Positions 25,597 through 37,514 of a stretch of DNA of 64,000 nt are shown piece by piece. The notes beneath the pieces were generated by a model that saw nothing but the letters and a program-made list of their open reading frames with translations, searched no databases and was not told the origin of the DNA. The first letter of the stretch is position 1, and each line of letters begins with the position of its first letter. Both the position numbers and the translations under genes were made by a program. The DNA comes from Hydnum rufescens UP504 (taxonomy: Eukaryota > Basidiomycota > Agaricomycetes > Cantharellales > Hydnaceae), in assembly GCA_014904985.1 (NCBI GenBank), contig MU129044.1, positions 99,498 through 163,497 of the forward strand, written 5' to 3'.

Positions 25597-26300
25597 TCCC
25601 CAGTTCAGGATTTCCAGTTGATGACCATAAAGAAGATCAGCAAAACCTTGCCAAGGAAATCGTTCTTCAAGGGTAACAAATGGCTCTGCAAATATGCAGT
25701 CACATCGGCTCTCTCAGTCTCCAAACACTCATACTTACCTAATAACTTCCTCAAATGCTTCCCACTCAATGCCTTGGCCTTCAATATATCGGTGAGTTCA
25801 GTGCTCCATGCTTTTGCCTGTACAACATCAGGGTCAAGCTCAGGCTTCTCAAGTTGAAGGGTATCATTATTGATAAAGATATAGAATTGCCATAGGAGTT
25901 GGCCGATCAGGTTGTTGATGCTGCTCCAAAATTGCCACGATGCATCGGTTCCATAGAAGATGCCATTCCATGTGGTGGATTTGTTGTCATGTGCTCAACC
26001 CATTACCATGAGGATAATCATGTGTACTCCAACCTCCCCAATACACTGTGCCTGAAGACAAGTTCAGTAACAAAGCACCTAATAGAAGTAAGAATGATTT
26101 ACTCACTCGCTTCAACATCCCATCTTGTTCAGCAGCCAGGAAACAACTTAGTCCTGCTCCTTTGGTGGCTTGCTTGATGTCTTCAAGATCAGTCTTGACC
26201 ATCTCCACTCACAGATTGCAAAGCTGCTCATCCAGGTCACCAGCCACATTGTGCTCATGCTTGAATGCATACCAAGCAGGTGTGACAATCTCCTTTATGT

Positions 26301-27090
26301 AGTCACCTTGTTTGCCTTATATATATGTATTAGGATGGGACAATAAATCAACCAAAAGTAAACTTATGGTGCCCATCTTTGCCTGGAAGAGGATTTGGAT
26401 GTTCTTTTGAGTATGCATGGGACCACCCATTGAATGCATTTTTTTTCATGCTGATGCTTCTCCTTCTCAATCCCAGCAGGATCAGTAAGATCACCTTGGT
26501 CAGCCACTTGGGCTGACCTTAATAGGTGGGACAAATCCCTCATCTAGTCAGCCTAAGAGGCCTATTTTTTCTTTGATGTCAATTGACAATCCTTGGATGT
26601 CAAATTGACATCTGGCCATCTTTCTGGAGCAGAATCAAACACTGTGAGCAGAAGCATATGGATATATTTGGTTGGGGGGTATCAGGATAGGTCCTGGAAT
26701 GCCCGGGGACACCCCTGAATGGGTCAGTGGGCCTGTTGATTCCCAATATGGAAATGTAATTACATAATAACCTAAATAGGAAATTATGTAATTCACCCAA
26801 AAAGCAGTGACATAATCATACACAAATAGTATTATGTAATATATTATATAATTAATTGATGACATAATTAATTATATTATATAATATGTATTACCTAATA
26901 TACATATTATCTAATTAATTATTACCTAACTATTACCTAATTAATTCTATAATTTGGGTCACATGACCAGCACTCATGTGCCAGTCATGCAAAAAAGAGG
27001 GGGCACCCCTGCCCCAGACCAGCTGGAGGGGTGGGGCAGGGTCAGAGGGGCCCACCAGAGGGGATGAGGGCCCCTGGGTGAGCACTTAGG
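26301..27090. other. AT-rich intergenic region
   Basis: No gene seen. 26820-26955 is made of TAATTA/ATATTA-rich sequence. 27000-27080 is rich in C and G runs. The presumed exon downstream of the isolated intron unit (minus strand) falls in this region. Confidence 0.4.
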
Positions 27091-27095
27091 GGATC

Positions 27096-27242
27096 CTATA
27101 ATGGGGGGTCAACAGGTTAGTTAAAAAAATCAATAGTAGTGCAAAAAGGGCAGCCAGAGGCTGCCCTTTTTGCACTAGAGTAGCTAAAGTTATAATAACA
27201 TACCTTAACACCACGCCCAGTCTATACTGGGGTGTGGTGGCT
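27096..27242 (-). repeat. Isolated intron-shaped hairpin unit
   Basis: On the minus strand, a CACCACACCCCAG..CTGGGCGTGGTG hairpin (27205-27242) is followed by donor GTATGT (27203-27198). Then come a hairpin GTGCAAAAAGGGCAGCC/GGCTGCCCTTTTTGCAC (27135-27175), branch TTAACTAAC, and acceptor ATTATAG ending at 27096. The presumed intron is 108 bp. It has the same order of parts as the 53-64 kb array, but the inner stem reads GGGCAGCC instead of GAGCAGC, with the opposite strand changed to match. Confidence 0.75.
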
Positions 27243-27371
27243 TGTCCTGGGCTCTTGGTAGATTGAGGTGGTGGTGTCGCGCAACAGAAAAAATTTTCTG
27301 GCAATGGCCAGTAAATTGAACCTGGGACTCAACAATTGCCCAGTTTCAAAGGCAAGCCACCTGCTGCTATG

Positions 27372-30300
27372 AAAAAGCCTAAATGCGGTAACTAGATAGA
27401 CCAATATAAAAGGGTGGAGTAGATGATACTCCATAATAACTTTGGATCATAGCCAATTACATAATACAATGATTCCTATTAAACAAAGCCTAAATGCGGA
27501 AATTGGATGAGGTACATCCAAATAACCACTGAGTAGATCATTCTGAAATTTTGTACCTAATTAGATGCTACTTCTATGCAAATTATATCAACATTTCAGC
27601 CAAATTGGTGCAGGGGTTATGAAGATATGAGGCAAACAAGTCTGGACATTGAAAAATTATTTCCTCCCCCAGAAAAATAGCTGGGGACTTGAAAATTTGC
27701 ACAGAGCATAACTACACAATGTACTAATGATGTGCAAAACATCAGCCCAATCTACCTACTTTAAGGGAGTGAACTGGACAATAGGTACCAGAAGCACTGG
27801 AAATTGCCAAAATGTAAGGAGTGCAAGGATCATTCTGAAATTTTGCATGTGATTAGATACTGTTTAGGTGAAGACCATATCAAAATTCTAGCCAGATCTG
27901 CTCAGTAAGTACAGAGATATGAGGGAAACAAGTTTAAACATTGAAAATCAATTTACTCCCCCCACAGACAAGGTATGGACTTGAAATTAGACATGGGTTA
28001 TTATCATATAATTAACTAACCATGTGCCAAAAATCAGCATATTCTGTTTACTTCTAGACATTCAACTCCCTTTTCAGGCAAAAAGAGAACAACAAGCTAC
28101 CAAGAATGTTAAACACTTTAAATTACACCCAAAATAGGTGGAATGGGCTTATAATATTATAGCCCTGACTGTATCCAAAAATGGAATTAATTGGATGTGT
28201 GGAAGTAGCTCAAATTGAGGGGAGGGGGAGGAAGATCAAAAGTGAATTACATAAGATGTACAGCAGGGGTGGCTCTTATATTACACCACTGAGTTAATAC
28301 ATATATGGGGAGTGTACATGCCAGATATCAGCCCAACTGGACTCCATTTAGGCAGTGTTCCACAGGCCTCCCCCCTAAACAACAATTTCCTCCCCAGAGC
28401 CTTCTATCCATGTAATTCCCCTAAAAATGCACACTTGGGTCATCCAAACACATCTATAGCATTCCTCAAAATTTCAGATTTATGACTCCAGTGTTAGAGT
28501 CTCCATAATATTTTCAAGTTTCACTGAGATACACCCTCCAGTTGGGACACTTCCAGGGCTCCAATCACTCTGAATTTTTGTAGGTCACACCTGCTCATCA
28601 TTTGAGGCTCAGCCCCACATTTTCAGCCCATTCTGAGCACTTTTGACATTTGTCACATGACCAAGATCTTCCCCTCCCCCTGCTTCACTCAGTCATCCAA
28701 TTTGTGTGGACTTTGTTGCCATCTGTAGTAGTAGTGTGTGACAGTGCATGATTCAAATTTCAGGAGATTTCATGCAATATTGATTGAGTTATTCAAGAAA
28801 CATTCTAGATCAATTCAATTTGGGGTCAGAACAGTGGTATTTAGTGGAAATACTGCTGTTCTGACCCCCAAATTGTATTGATCTAGAATGCTTCTTGAAT
28901 AACTCAATCAATATTGCATGGAATCTCCTGAAATTTGAATCATGCACTGTCACACACTACTACTACAGATGGCAACAAAGTCCACACAAATTGGATGACT
29001 GAGTGAAGCAGGGGGAGGGGAAGATCTTGGTCATGTGACAAATGTCAAAAGTGCTCAGAATGGGCTGAAAATGTGGGGCTGAGCCTCAAATGATGAGCAG
29101 GTGTGACCTACAAAAATTCAGAGTGATTGGAGCCCTGGAAGTGTCCCAACTGGAGGGTGTATCTCAGTGAAACTTGAAAATATTATGGAGACTCTAACAC
29201 TGGAGTCATAAATCTGAAATTTTGAGGAATGCTATAGATGTGTTTGGATGACCCAAGTGTGCATTTTTAGGGGAATTACATGGATAGAAGGCTCTGGGAG
29301 GAAATTGTTGTTTAGGGGGAGGCCTGTGGAACACTGCCTAAATGGAGTCCAGTTGGGCTGATATCTGGCATGTACACTCCCCATATATGTATTAACTCAG
29401 TGGTGTAATATAAGAGCCACCCCTGCTGTACATCTTATGTAATTCACTTTTGATCTTCCTCCCCCTCCCCCTCAATTTGAGCTACTTCCACACATCCAAT
29501 TAATTCCATTTTTGGATACAGTCAGGGCTATAATATTATAAGCCCATTCCACCTATTTTGGGTGTAATTTAAAGTGTTTAACATTCTTGGTAGCTTGTTG
29601 TTCTCTTTTTGCCTGAAAAGGGAGTTGAATGTCTAGAAGTAAACAGAATATGCTGATTTTTGGCACATGGTTAGTTAATTATATGATAATAACCCATGTC
29701 TAATTTCAAGTCCATACCTTGTCTGTGGGGGGAGTAAATTGATTTTCAATGTTTAAACTTGTTTCCCTCATATCTCTGTACTTACTGAGCAGATCTGGCT
29801 AGAATTTTGATATGGTCTTCACCTAAACAGTATCTAATCACATGCAAAATTTCAGAATGATCCTTGCACTCCTTACATTTTGGCAATTTCCAGTGCTTCT
29901 GGTACCTATTGTCCAGTTCACTCCCTTAAAGTAGGTAGATTGGGCTGATGTTTTGCACATCATTAGTACATTGTGTAGTTATGCTCTGTGCAAATTTCAA
30001 GTCCCCAGCTATTTTTCTGGGGGAGAAATAAATTTTTAATGTCCAGACTTGTTTCCTTCATATCTCCATAACCTATGCATGAATTTGGCTGAAATTTTTA
30101 TATGATTTGAGTTGAGATAATCTCTAATCACATGCCAAATTTTAGAGCGATATGCCCAGTGCTTATTTCTCAGCAAGTTCTGGTGGTTCTGGTGATGTTT
30201 GTACTGCTCTCATTGTTTCAGGCACTAATCATTGGCCCTGGGCCTGATTTTTTCACTCTATTGGGGTCCCTAGAGGCCCATCCATCTATCCCAGGCACCT

Positions 30301-30474
30301 CCCCTGGTCCTGGGCCCCCATTGGGCTGGATGCCTAAATGTTTTTTGGATGCACTTCATCCAATTTCTGCATTTAGGCATTTTTTAAAATAGGAAACACT
30401 GTATAATGTAATGGGATATTATCCAATGCACCCATCCCCATTGGGCTATCTGATTACCGCATTTAGGCATTTTT
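27372..30474. mobile_element. Large palindromic element (family B), 3.1 kb
   Basis: The two arms meet around 28845 with a 5-bp spacer (GTATTT agtgg AAATAC). Outer ends are AAAAAGCCTAAATGCGG and the reverse complement of AAAAATGCCTAAATGCGG. The right arm has about 200 bp (30160-30370) absent from the left. The inner sequence matches family A at 17056-19175. No transposase or clear TSD seen. Confidence 0.8.
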
Positions 30475-30664
30475 ATTCTACAGTATATATATATTAATTA
30501 TTAATTTTGTTGACTGAGATTTTGCAAAGTGCCCATAAATGAGGCACTTGACATTGCTTGATGTCAAAATATTGTCAAATTGTAATTGCCAGTTGTCAAA
30601 TTCAGCTTTTTGATCATCACTTGACATCAAACTTGATTTCAGCCATTTAGGCCTACCTAAGACA
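30475..30664. other. Short AT-rich spacer
   Basis: Contains a TATATATATTAATTATTAATT stretch and TTGACATCAA-type short repeats. No gene seen. Confidence 0.4.
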
Positions 30665-32263
30665 TCAATGTGTCCCTCCTTTTAAGGCCCCTCTATATGG
30701 CTGACCAGTCTGAGTAAGATTGAGTTGGGTGGCCTTCAGAAGCCCTAGATGAGGGTATTGGCTCTCGTCTGCCAGTGTGCTGAGATCTTCCAAAAATTTG
30801 TCTCTGAGCAACTTAGCCCATGAGGTGACAGGTTCCAAGATTGTGCCGATCAAGAATGGTTGAGAAGATTTAATGGAGGGGCTCCCAGGCCAGAAGTCGG
30901 GATCTTTGTACTCCCCGTCACTAGACACAAGACTCTTTGCACGGACTCTAGCCATTGCGACAACCTTGCTCTTCTTGGATGTGACAGTGGTGGGTGGCTG
31001 CTTGTTGTAGTGAATGGGGATAATGGAGAAGGGTGGTTCATTTTGCTGAGATTCACAGCTCAAGCCCACAGTATTTGGAACACTGCCAACGATTGCATCA
31101 TCACTATCATCTGTGTCGGTCATAGGTTTGAACGGGATGTGACGATTCGAAGGGGGACAATACAAGGAACCCAAGCCAATGGTGACTTCATCATTGCTAT
31201 CATTGCCATTGGCTGGGGATTCGAACAGAATGCAAGGGCTCAAAGGGTGTGTCAAGCCAACAGTGACTTTGCCATTGGTATCCTCTTCAATGGCTGTAGG
31301 ATCAAGTGGGATTGGACAGCTGGAGTGGGGATGAGACATTGAGTCATTTTGTGCCATGGTAGATTTTGGCAGCAATAAAGTACCAAACCAGGGACTTCTG
31401 GGCAATGTGTCCAGGTGTTCATCACTATTATCAATAGGATGGGAAACAGTTTCACCATTGGTTCGATTCTTCTTGGTCTGAGGCCTAGTTGCATTGACAG
31501 CTGGATGTGCCTTTTTAACAAATGTCAATTCCAATCCAACAAAGAAAATAAACAAAAACGAATCATCACTCACATCCATATCAATATGATCCTGTTTGCA
31601 CTTCTGGGTCAAAGTTCTGGGCAGGTGCGGGGAGAAAACTGGAGGTGGCAGCCACAAGGATCCAGGCTCAAGATGAATGGGGGGATCTGCTTGATTCTCA
31701 TCATCACCCTCCTCATTGGCCCCATCGACTCTGTCTTTATTTGTTGTCATTGTCAGCAGTGTGTCGGCAGTGGGACGTCATCCATTTTTCTTGCTCTGCA
31801 TGGACAAGGGACATATTCTGAGGGCTGATTTATTTTTCTTATTTGAGGCCTTGAAGGAGGCCAAGGGAATAGTAGCGGAGGGAGTAGGTGAACAAATGGC
31901 TGCAGGAGATCTGGAGTCAGGGGCAAGAGTAGGGGAACACTGAGATATCAAAGATAATGCAGCAGGCAAGGGAACTTTGGCTGGGGCCTTCTGCCTGGCT
32001 TGGGTGATGACAGCGTTAGATGGCCTAGCCTTTGCAGTCAGCCTTCGTTGGCATTTACTAGTGTGGATGTCTGGTTCTGGACCCTTGTCAGAGCCCTCAA
32101 ACCCATCCCCACCATCTAATATGACAGAAGACTTGGCAGAAGAGACACCTCCACCATGCTGTATGCCAGATCACCCAGTCTTTGCATGAGTGGAATTAGA
32201 GGGTGTGACAGAATCAATGGGCACTCCAGGCAATTTCGTGATTAACTTGCCTTTTGGGGGCAT
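30665..32263 (-). CDS. Unknown Ser/Pro/Asp-rich protein, one frame with two TGA codons
   Basis: One continuous minus-strand frame of about 530 codons from ATG 32263 (MPPKGKLITKLPG) to stop at 30665. It is broken only by two TGA codons (about 32187 and 31780), both where CGA would give arginine. The first third is Ser/Thr/Pro/Lys-rich. The middle has acidic repeats (DTDDSDDAIVGS; NGNDSNDEVTIGL). The C-terminus (LLRDKFLEDLSTLADESQYP) could form a helix. Largely disordered, family not recognised. It lies in a CpG-poor block next to another decayed ORF on the same strand, suggesting former transposon cargo or repeat-linked genes. Confidence 0.45.
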
Positions 32264-32422
32264 TGGGTGACTCGGTAGATTGGAAGGTGCACAGTGAGCA
32301 AGAACTTGCCAACAACACCTTTTGTTACCTGTTTGTCACCTAACACAGAAAGACAGCTGTAATAAGGACTGAGAGATGTGTGCAGAAAAACTGGAGAGCT
32401 CCAGTATTACATAATACTACTT

Positions 32423-33508
32423 TCATAAATATTGAGGTGTGTCTAACTGAAGTTCTAGTACTAAGCACCAGTGATCCTTCTGATAGCCAAATGTTTCATC
32501 TGCTTGCTGTGTAGAAGACCATTCCACACTAACACAAGAACCCCCATCCTTGATCACCCACTTTGCAATTTGCTGAATGAGCTCATTGTAAGGTCCATGT
32601 GTCAGCCACATGTAGACTGAGAAGTCTTTCACTTGAGACCAGGGGGGAGGTTCTAGGTGGCTGCACATTATCATCTCCAGACTGCGCAGATCAGGGGAGA
32701 TGTTGGATATAGCTATCAGGGCCAGCCTATCAAATAGCCATGTTCTGTCGAATGAAATAATGTCCATTGGGTGTATTCGATTGTGGGCATGTGGCAGCAG
32801 CAAGGATGGATTATTTCTGGAGAGACAAGGAGGAAATGAGAGGTTCTCCAAGAATCAATACTTGAAAGACATTGAAGGGTCAGAGCCATGTTCCTTCCAC
32901 CATGCACATTTGATGACAGGAGAAACAGGCCTTTCCCGACACATGGGAGGGAGGGAAATAGTTGGAGTGACAAGAGGTGCATGCTTCATCATCTCCTGGA
33001 GATCCCATTGTGAGTGGTGCCAAGCTATAGCTTGCTTGACATATTGGGGTTCAAAAAGCCACATATATGCCACCATTTCTGGTGTGAAGGCATTGTTCAC
33101 TTGGAACTGAGCCAGGCCTTTAATGTTGGCCTGTGATATTAGTATGGCATGAACAGTGTGGAGGTGTAGTTGAGATTTGAAGGCAAGGGACATTGACCAC
33201 GTTTGAGAGTTGCGGGTCTTCTTTTGCTGAATTTGTCATACACTGAGGCAGCCATAAGCCATGAATTCTTCCAACCAATGTTCTTGTTCGGCATCCTGTA
33301 AGACTGGGCCAACAATGAGGGTATACCACTGATGTATGGGTGTTTGAGCAAGGGGATAAGGGATGTTGGTGAAGAGAAGTGATGATGTGGTGTGATTTGG
33401 ATCTGGAGCTGACTCCAGGTGTGACATTGGACCTGATGTGCTAGGCTGAGTGAGTGAGGTGGCTAGATAGTATAGAGGATGGACCTCAGTCTGACTAGTA
33501 TCCAGCAT
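32423..33508 (-). CDS. Unknown protein, one frame with two TGA codons
   Basis: A minus-strand frame of about 362 codons with stops only at two TGA codons (about 33235 and 32853), each readable as a former CGA arginine. It contains QWYTLIVGPVLQDAEQEHWL, MWLFEPQYVKQAIAWHHSQW and DRTWLFDRLALIAISNISPD. The aromatic and hydrophobic spacing suggests a folded domain, but I recognise no family. Upstream minus-strand pieces (33793-33463) with Cys-rich TCAVDAWLNPNNTIYPADHK may be an earlier exon. I looked for TET/JBP dioxygenase motifs, which are often linked to KDZ elements, and did not find them. Confidence 0.45.
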
Positions 33509-33754
33509 GAGTCTGATGGGAAAATAGGGCTATCCCACATACCATGCCTACAGTGCAGTGTACACTTGTGATCAGCAGGATAAATGGTATTGTTGGGATT
33601 AAGCCAAGCATCCACAGCACAAGTTGGAGAGGACATGAAGCAAGGTTTGATATAGAAAGTACAGATCGGAGCCAAGGTCTGACACAAGAAAAATACATGC
33701 AGTGACCAACATCATACTTCTGGAGTTTGCTGTGTGATCCTGAAGCAGCAATGG

Positions 33755-34065
33755 ATGAAGCCTAGAAATATCAAAAAATAAGATTGTGAACATTTATTGT
33801 ATTAGCCAAGTCTCACAAGGATTGGTCCATACCAATGTGAAATCAGATGAGCCAATATATGTAACAAGTCAGTCAGACAGTTACATTGAGCTGTGGCAAT
33901 GTCTGGTGTTCACCAGATACTGACATTGCTGCCCAGTACAATGCATAAGAGGCCTAGAGATGCCAAAAAATGAGATTCTGGCCATTTATTATTAACTAAA
34001 TTCAATGATTATTGGTCCATACCAATCCAAAATCGGATGAGCCAGTATGTGTATCTTATTATAGG
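33755..34065. repeat. Direct duplication of about 110 bp with about 190-bp spacing
   Basis: AGCCTAGAAATATCAAAAAA..ATTGGTCCATACCAAT (about 33757-33850) is repeated at about 33950-34045 with scattered changes. ATTGGTCCATACCAAT is itself palindromic. No gene seen in 33800-34500. Confidence 0.65.
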
Positions 34066-34520
34066 GGGGCTACAGTCATAATTATGGGGCATAGTTTTTT
34101 GGTATTTTCCAAATATGTTCTTATATACTAAGTCTAAAACACACTCTATTGCATTGTCATACCTCATCCAACCTGAAAATAGTTATGACCCCAATAAGAT
34201 TTCAATTTATGGTACTCATGTGATTGCACGACCTTCACATGGTCATTTCCAGGTTTTTATGGTGCAGAGACTTTCAATAGTGAGTGATGGGATTATTCCT
34301 AGAATTACAGGGCTAACAATCCACATGAAAGTGGTATATCACACTGCCTTTTTGATGCTTAACTGAATTTGGTTTAAATGTGTTGCAATGCTCATTTTTT
34401 TCCACCTAAGAACTACTTATATATTTATACATTATGGTTTTCTTGCCAATGCACAGTCTGGTATATACATCACATATGTAGACAATTTTGAGCACTTATT
34501 GATATGAATCTTTAGTTTCT

Positions 34521-35136
34521 GTGGCATTGAGTGACTGTCCAGAACCAAACCATGTTGCATGTTCCTCTCTGTCATTGTTCCTTCCCTGGTATGTTGTAGT
34601 CATGGTTCTGGGACAGTATGGACTGATAGGACCAGCCAAGCTGAGGGTATCCAAGTCAGATGACAACCCCAATGAGGAGTACTATGCCTGTATGAATCAG
34701 GGTACTCCACACCCAGCTTGCAAGTTTTTCAGTATGTGTACTCTGCAAACCCTGTATTCTGGGACTTTCACTGATGGGATTTCTTCTTTCAGTCTGGGTC
34801 AATCAAGACCCTACTGTAGGATTTTTGTCATCAGTGCCATCTGCACCTTCGACACCTAAGCATATGTATTAGCTTTTTCAGTCACTCAGTTCTTACTTAC
34901 ATAATCTTTTACCAGGACAAGGACCACTGACAACCCCAAGAACTCTGAGAACTCCTACAACAACCTCAAGGGGCACTCCTGCTGCAATGGATCTGAGTCT
35001 TCAGGTTGAGGAATTGGAAGTGGAAAGGGATAGATTTGAGGACTCAGCCATATGAGCACAGTATGAGCTTACTCTGGTCACTGGTAAGTACAATGAGCTG
35101 AGGGCCAAACTTGTTGCCCTACTTCAAGATGCCTAG
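34521..35136 (+). CDS. GRF-type zinc-finger protein, degenerate
   Basis: The block LRVSKSDDNPNEEYYAC followed by HPACKFF, then after an intron (GTATGT..TTTCAG, about 34733-34795) WVNQDPTVGFL, matches the GRF zinc finger, a short DNA/RNA-binding fold. The usual first Cys/His pair is not clear, so the finger may be damaged. After a probable second intron the tail is Thr/Pro-rich, then coiled-coil (LQVEELEVERDRFEDSA), ending at TAG 35134-35136. One TGA interrupts the coiled coil where CGA would fit. The ORF lies 77 bp upstream of the KDZ transposase start on the same strand. Confidence 0.6.
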
Positions 35137-35499
35137 AAACTTTCTATTCATTACCGCCTGTCCTAGAATAGTTTTCAGAGGGTTCCGAAGCCCTTTCCTT
35201 TCTTTCCCCCATTATGTCTTTGCTTGGCCAAAAGGCAAAAGCATTGGTGACAGCCCAGGGCAACTACTTTGACCCTTCAAGGCCCCATTTTAACATATGA
35301 AACCCCCCCCTTGAAGGGTCTGGTGATATCAGGTTATTACCTACTATGAGAGGCACATTACCTACTATGGGGGATCCAGATCACCTACTACAAGATGGAA
35401 GTTATCTGCCATACAGGATTCAGATCACCTACTACAGAAGGCAAATCACCTGCTATGGGATGCAGGTTACCTACTATGGGATGTGAGTTACCTACTACA

Positions 35500-36350
35500 G
35501 TATGTGGATCACCTACTACAGAATGCTGATCACCTACTACAAAAAGCATAATCACCTGCTACAAAAAGCAGATCACCTACTACACAAAGCATTTCACCTA
35601 CTACAAGAAATGAAACACCTACTACAAAAAATGGGTTACCTACTACAAAAGCATATTACCTGCTATGAAACACATATTACCTGCTATGAAATGCAGATTA
35701 CCTGCTATGAAACACAGATTACCTGCTATGAAATGCAGATTACCTGCTATGAAATGCAGATTACCTGCTATGAAACACAGATTACCTGCTATGAAACACA
35801 GATTACCTGCTACAAACTGCAGATTACCTGCTATGAAATGCAGATTACCTGCTACAAACTGCAGATTACCTGCTATGAAATCCAGATTACCTGCTACAAA
35901 CTGCAGATTACCTGCTATGAAATCCAGATTACCTGCTACAAACTGCAGATTACCTGCTATGAAATCCAGATTACCTGCTACAAACTGCAGATTACCTGCT
36001 ATGAAATCCAGATTACCTGCTACAAAATCCAGATTACCTGCTATGAAATCCAGATTACCTGCTACAAAATCCAGATTACCTGCTATGAAATGCATATTAC
36101 CTGCTACAAAACACATATTACCTGCTACCAAATGCATATTACCTGCTCCCAAATGCATTACCTGCAACCAGCTACATATTACCTACTACCAACCCTGTAT
36201 TACCTGCTACCAACCACATATTACCTGCTACCAAACATTACCCACTACCAAGAGCATATTACCTGATACCAAACACATATCACCTACTACCAAATACATG
36301 TTACCTACTACCAAGGGCATATCACCTGCTACCAAAAACATATCACTGGC
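35500..36350. repeat. 21-bp minisatellite, left arm
   Basis: About 40 head-to-tail units with core ATTACCTGCTAYRAA, mostly 21 bp, so open frames over it read as a 7-residue repeat (ITCYEMQ-like). Units vary as two main types (TATGAAATGC and TACAAACTGC). The mirror array is at 37515-38500. Confidence 0.9.
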
Positions 36351-37514
36351 TATAAAAAATGGATTATCTACCTGCAATCCTTTTAGTCCAAAGGAACAAT
36401 GACACAGAGAGGCTAGTGAATGGAGTAGCCAGCAGTCAGCAAAGCTCACATCTGCTTCTGTAGGCTGAGCAAAACTCTAACAGTGATGTTCATGTTCACC
36501 AGAATGGGATGTGTGAGACTCCCCCTTTTTCCCCCCCACCCACACAGTCAGTCAGATCTGTGGCTCTCATAGACTGAGATCTGTGAAGCCATTGCATCAC
36601 AATCTCTCTCACACATGTGCCAGGAAATACCACCAATAGTAGAGATAGTGAGACTTGCTACAGAATACAGATCACTGAATACAGAATGTGGACCACCTGA
36701 TGTATGTCACCAGCTACAGGACCCATATCACTTACTGCAGGATCTGTGTAACACCTGCTATGGACTTGGATTGCCTGCTTTGGCCAAAAAGACTCACATT
36801 TGGTTGAGTATTTTGCTTTTTCTCCATGACCAGAGATGATATTGACAAATGGTTTCCATATTTGGAATCTCCTCAGCAAGGGGCACATTTTCCATATTTG
36901 GAAGTGATCATGTGACTTTCTTTATTTGGAATGTCACATGACATTCCAAATAAGGAAAGTCACATGATCACTTCCAAATATGGAAAATGTGCCCCTTGCT
37001 GAGGAGATTCCAAATATGGAAACCATTTGTCAATATCATCTCTGGTCATGGAGAAAAAGCAAAATACTCAACCAAATGTGAGTCTTTTTGGCCAAAGCAG
37101 GCAATCCAAGTCCATAGCAGGTGTTACACAGATCCTGCAGTAAGTGATATGGGTCCTGTAGCTGGTGACATACATCAGGTGGTCCACATTCTGTATTCAG
37201 TGATCTGTATTCTGTAGCAAGTCTCACTATCTCTACTATTGGTGGTATTTCCTGGCACATGTGTGAGAGAGATTGTGATGCAATGGCTTCACAGATCTCA
37301 GTCTATGAGAGCCACAGATCTGACTGACTGTGTGGGTGGGGGGGAAAAAGGGGGAGTCTCACACATCCCATTCTGGTGAACATGAACATCACTGTTAGAG
37401 TTTTGCTCAGCCTACAGAAGCAGATGTGAGCTTTGCTGACTGCTGGCTACTCCATTCACTAGCCTCTCTGTGTCATTGTTCCTTTGGACTAAAAGGATTG
37501 CAGGTAGATAATCC

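Noticed and set aside
32423..33508. TET/JBP dioxygenase linked to the KDZ element
   Set aside because: The HxD..H iron-binding pattern and surrounding family motifs could not be found.
35502..36402. Long Cys-rich repeat ORFs (ITCYEMQ and LPAMKCR types) as repeat proteins
   Set aside because: They arise in several frames and both strands over a 21-bp minisatellite whose length is a multiple of three, and they are mirrored in the other palindrome arm.
36615..37260. Identical small ORFs on opposite strands as duplicated genes
   Set aside because: Explained by the perfect inner arms of the palindrome.
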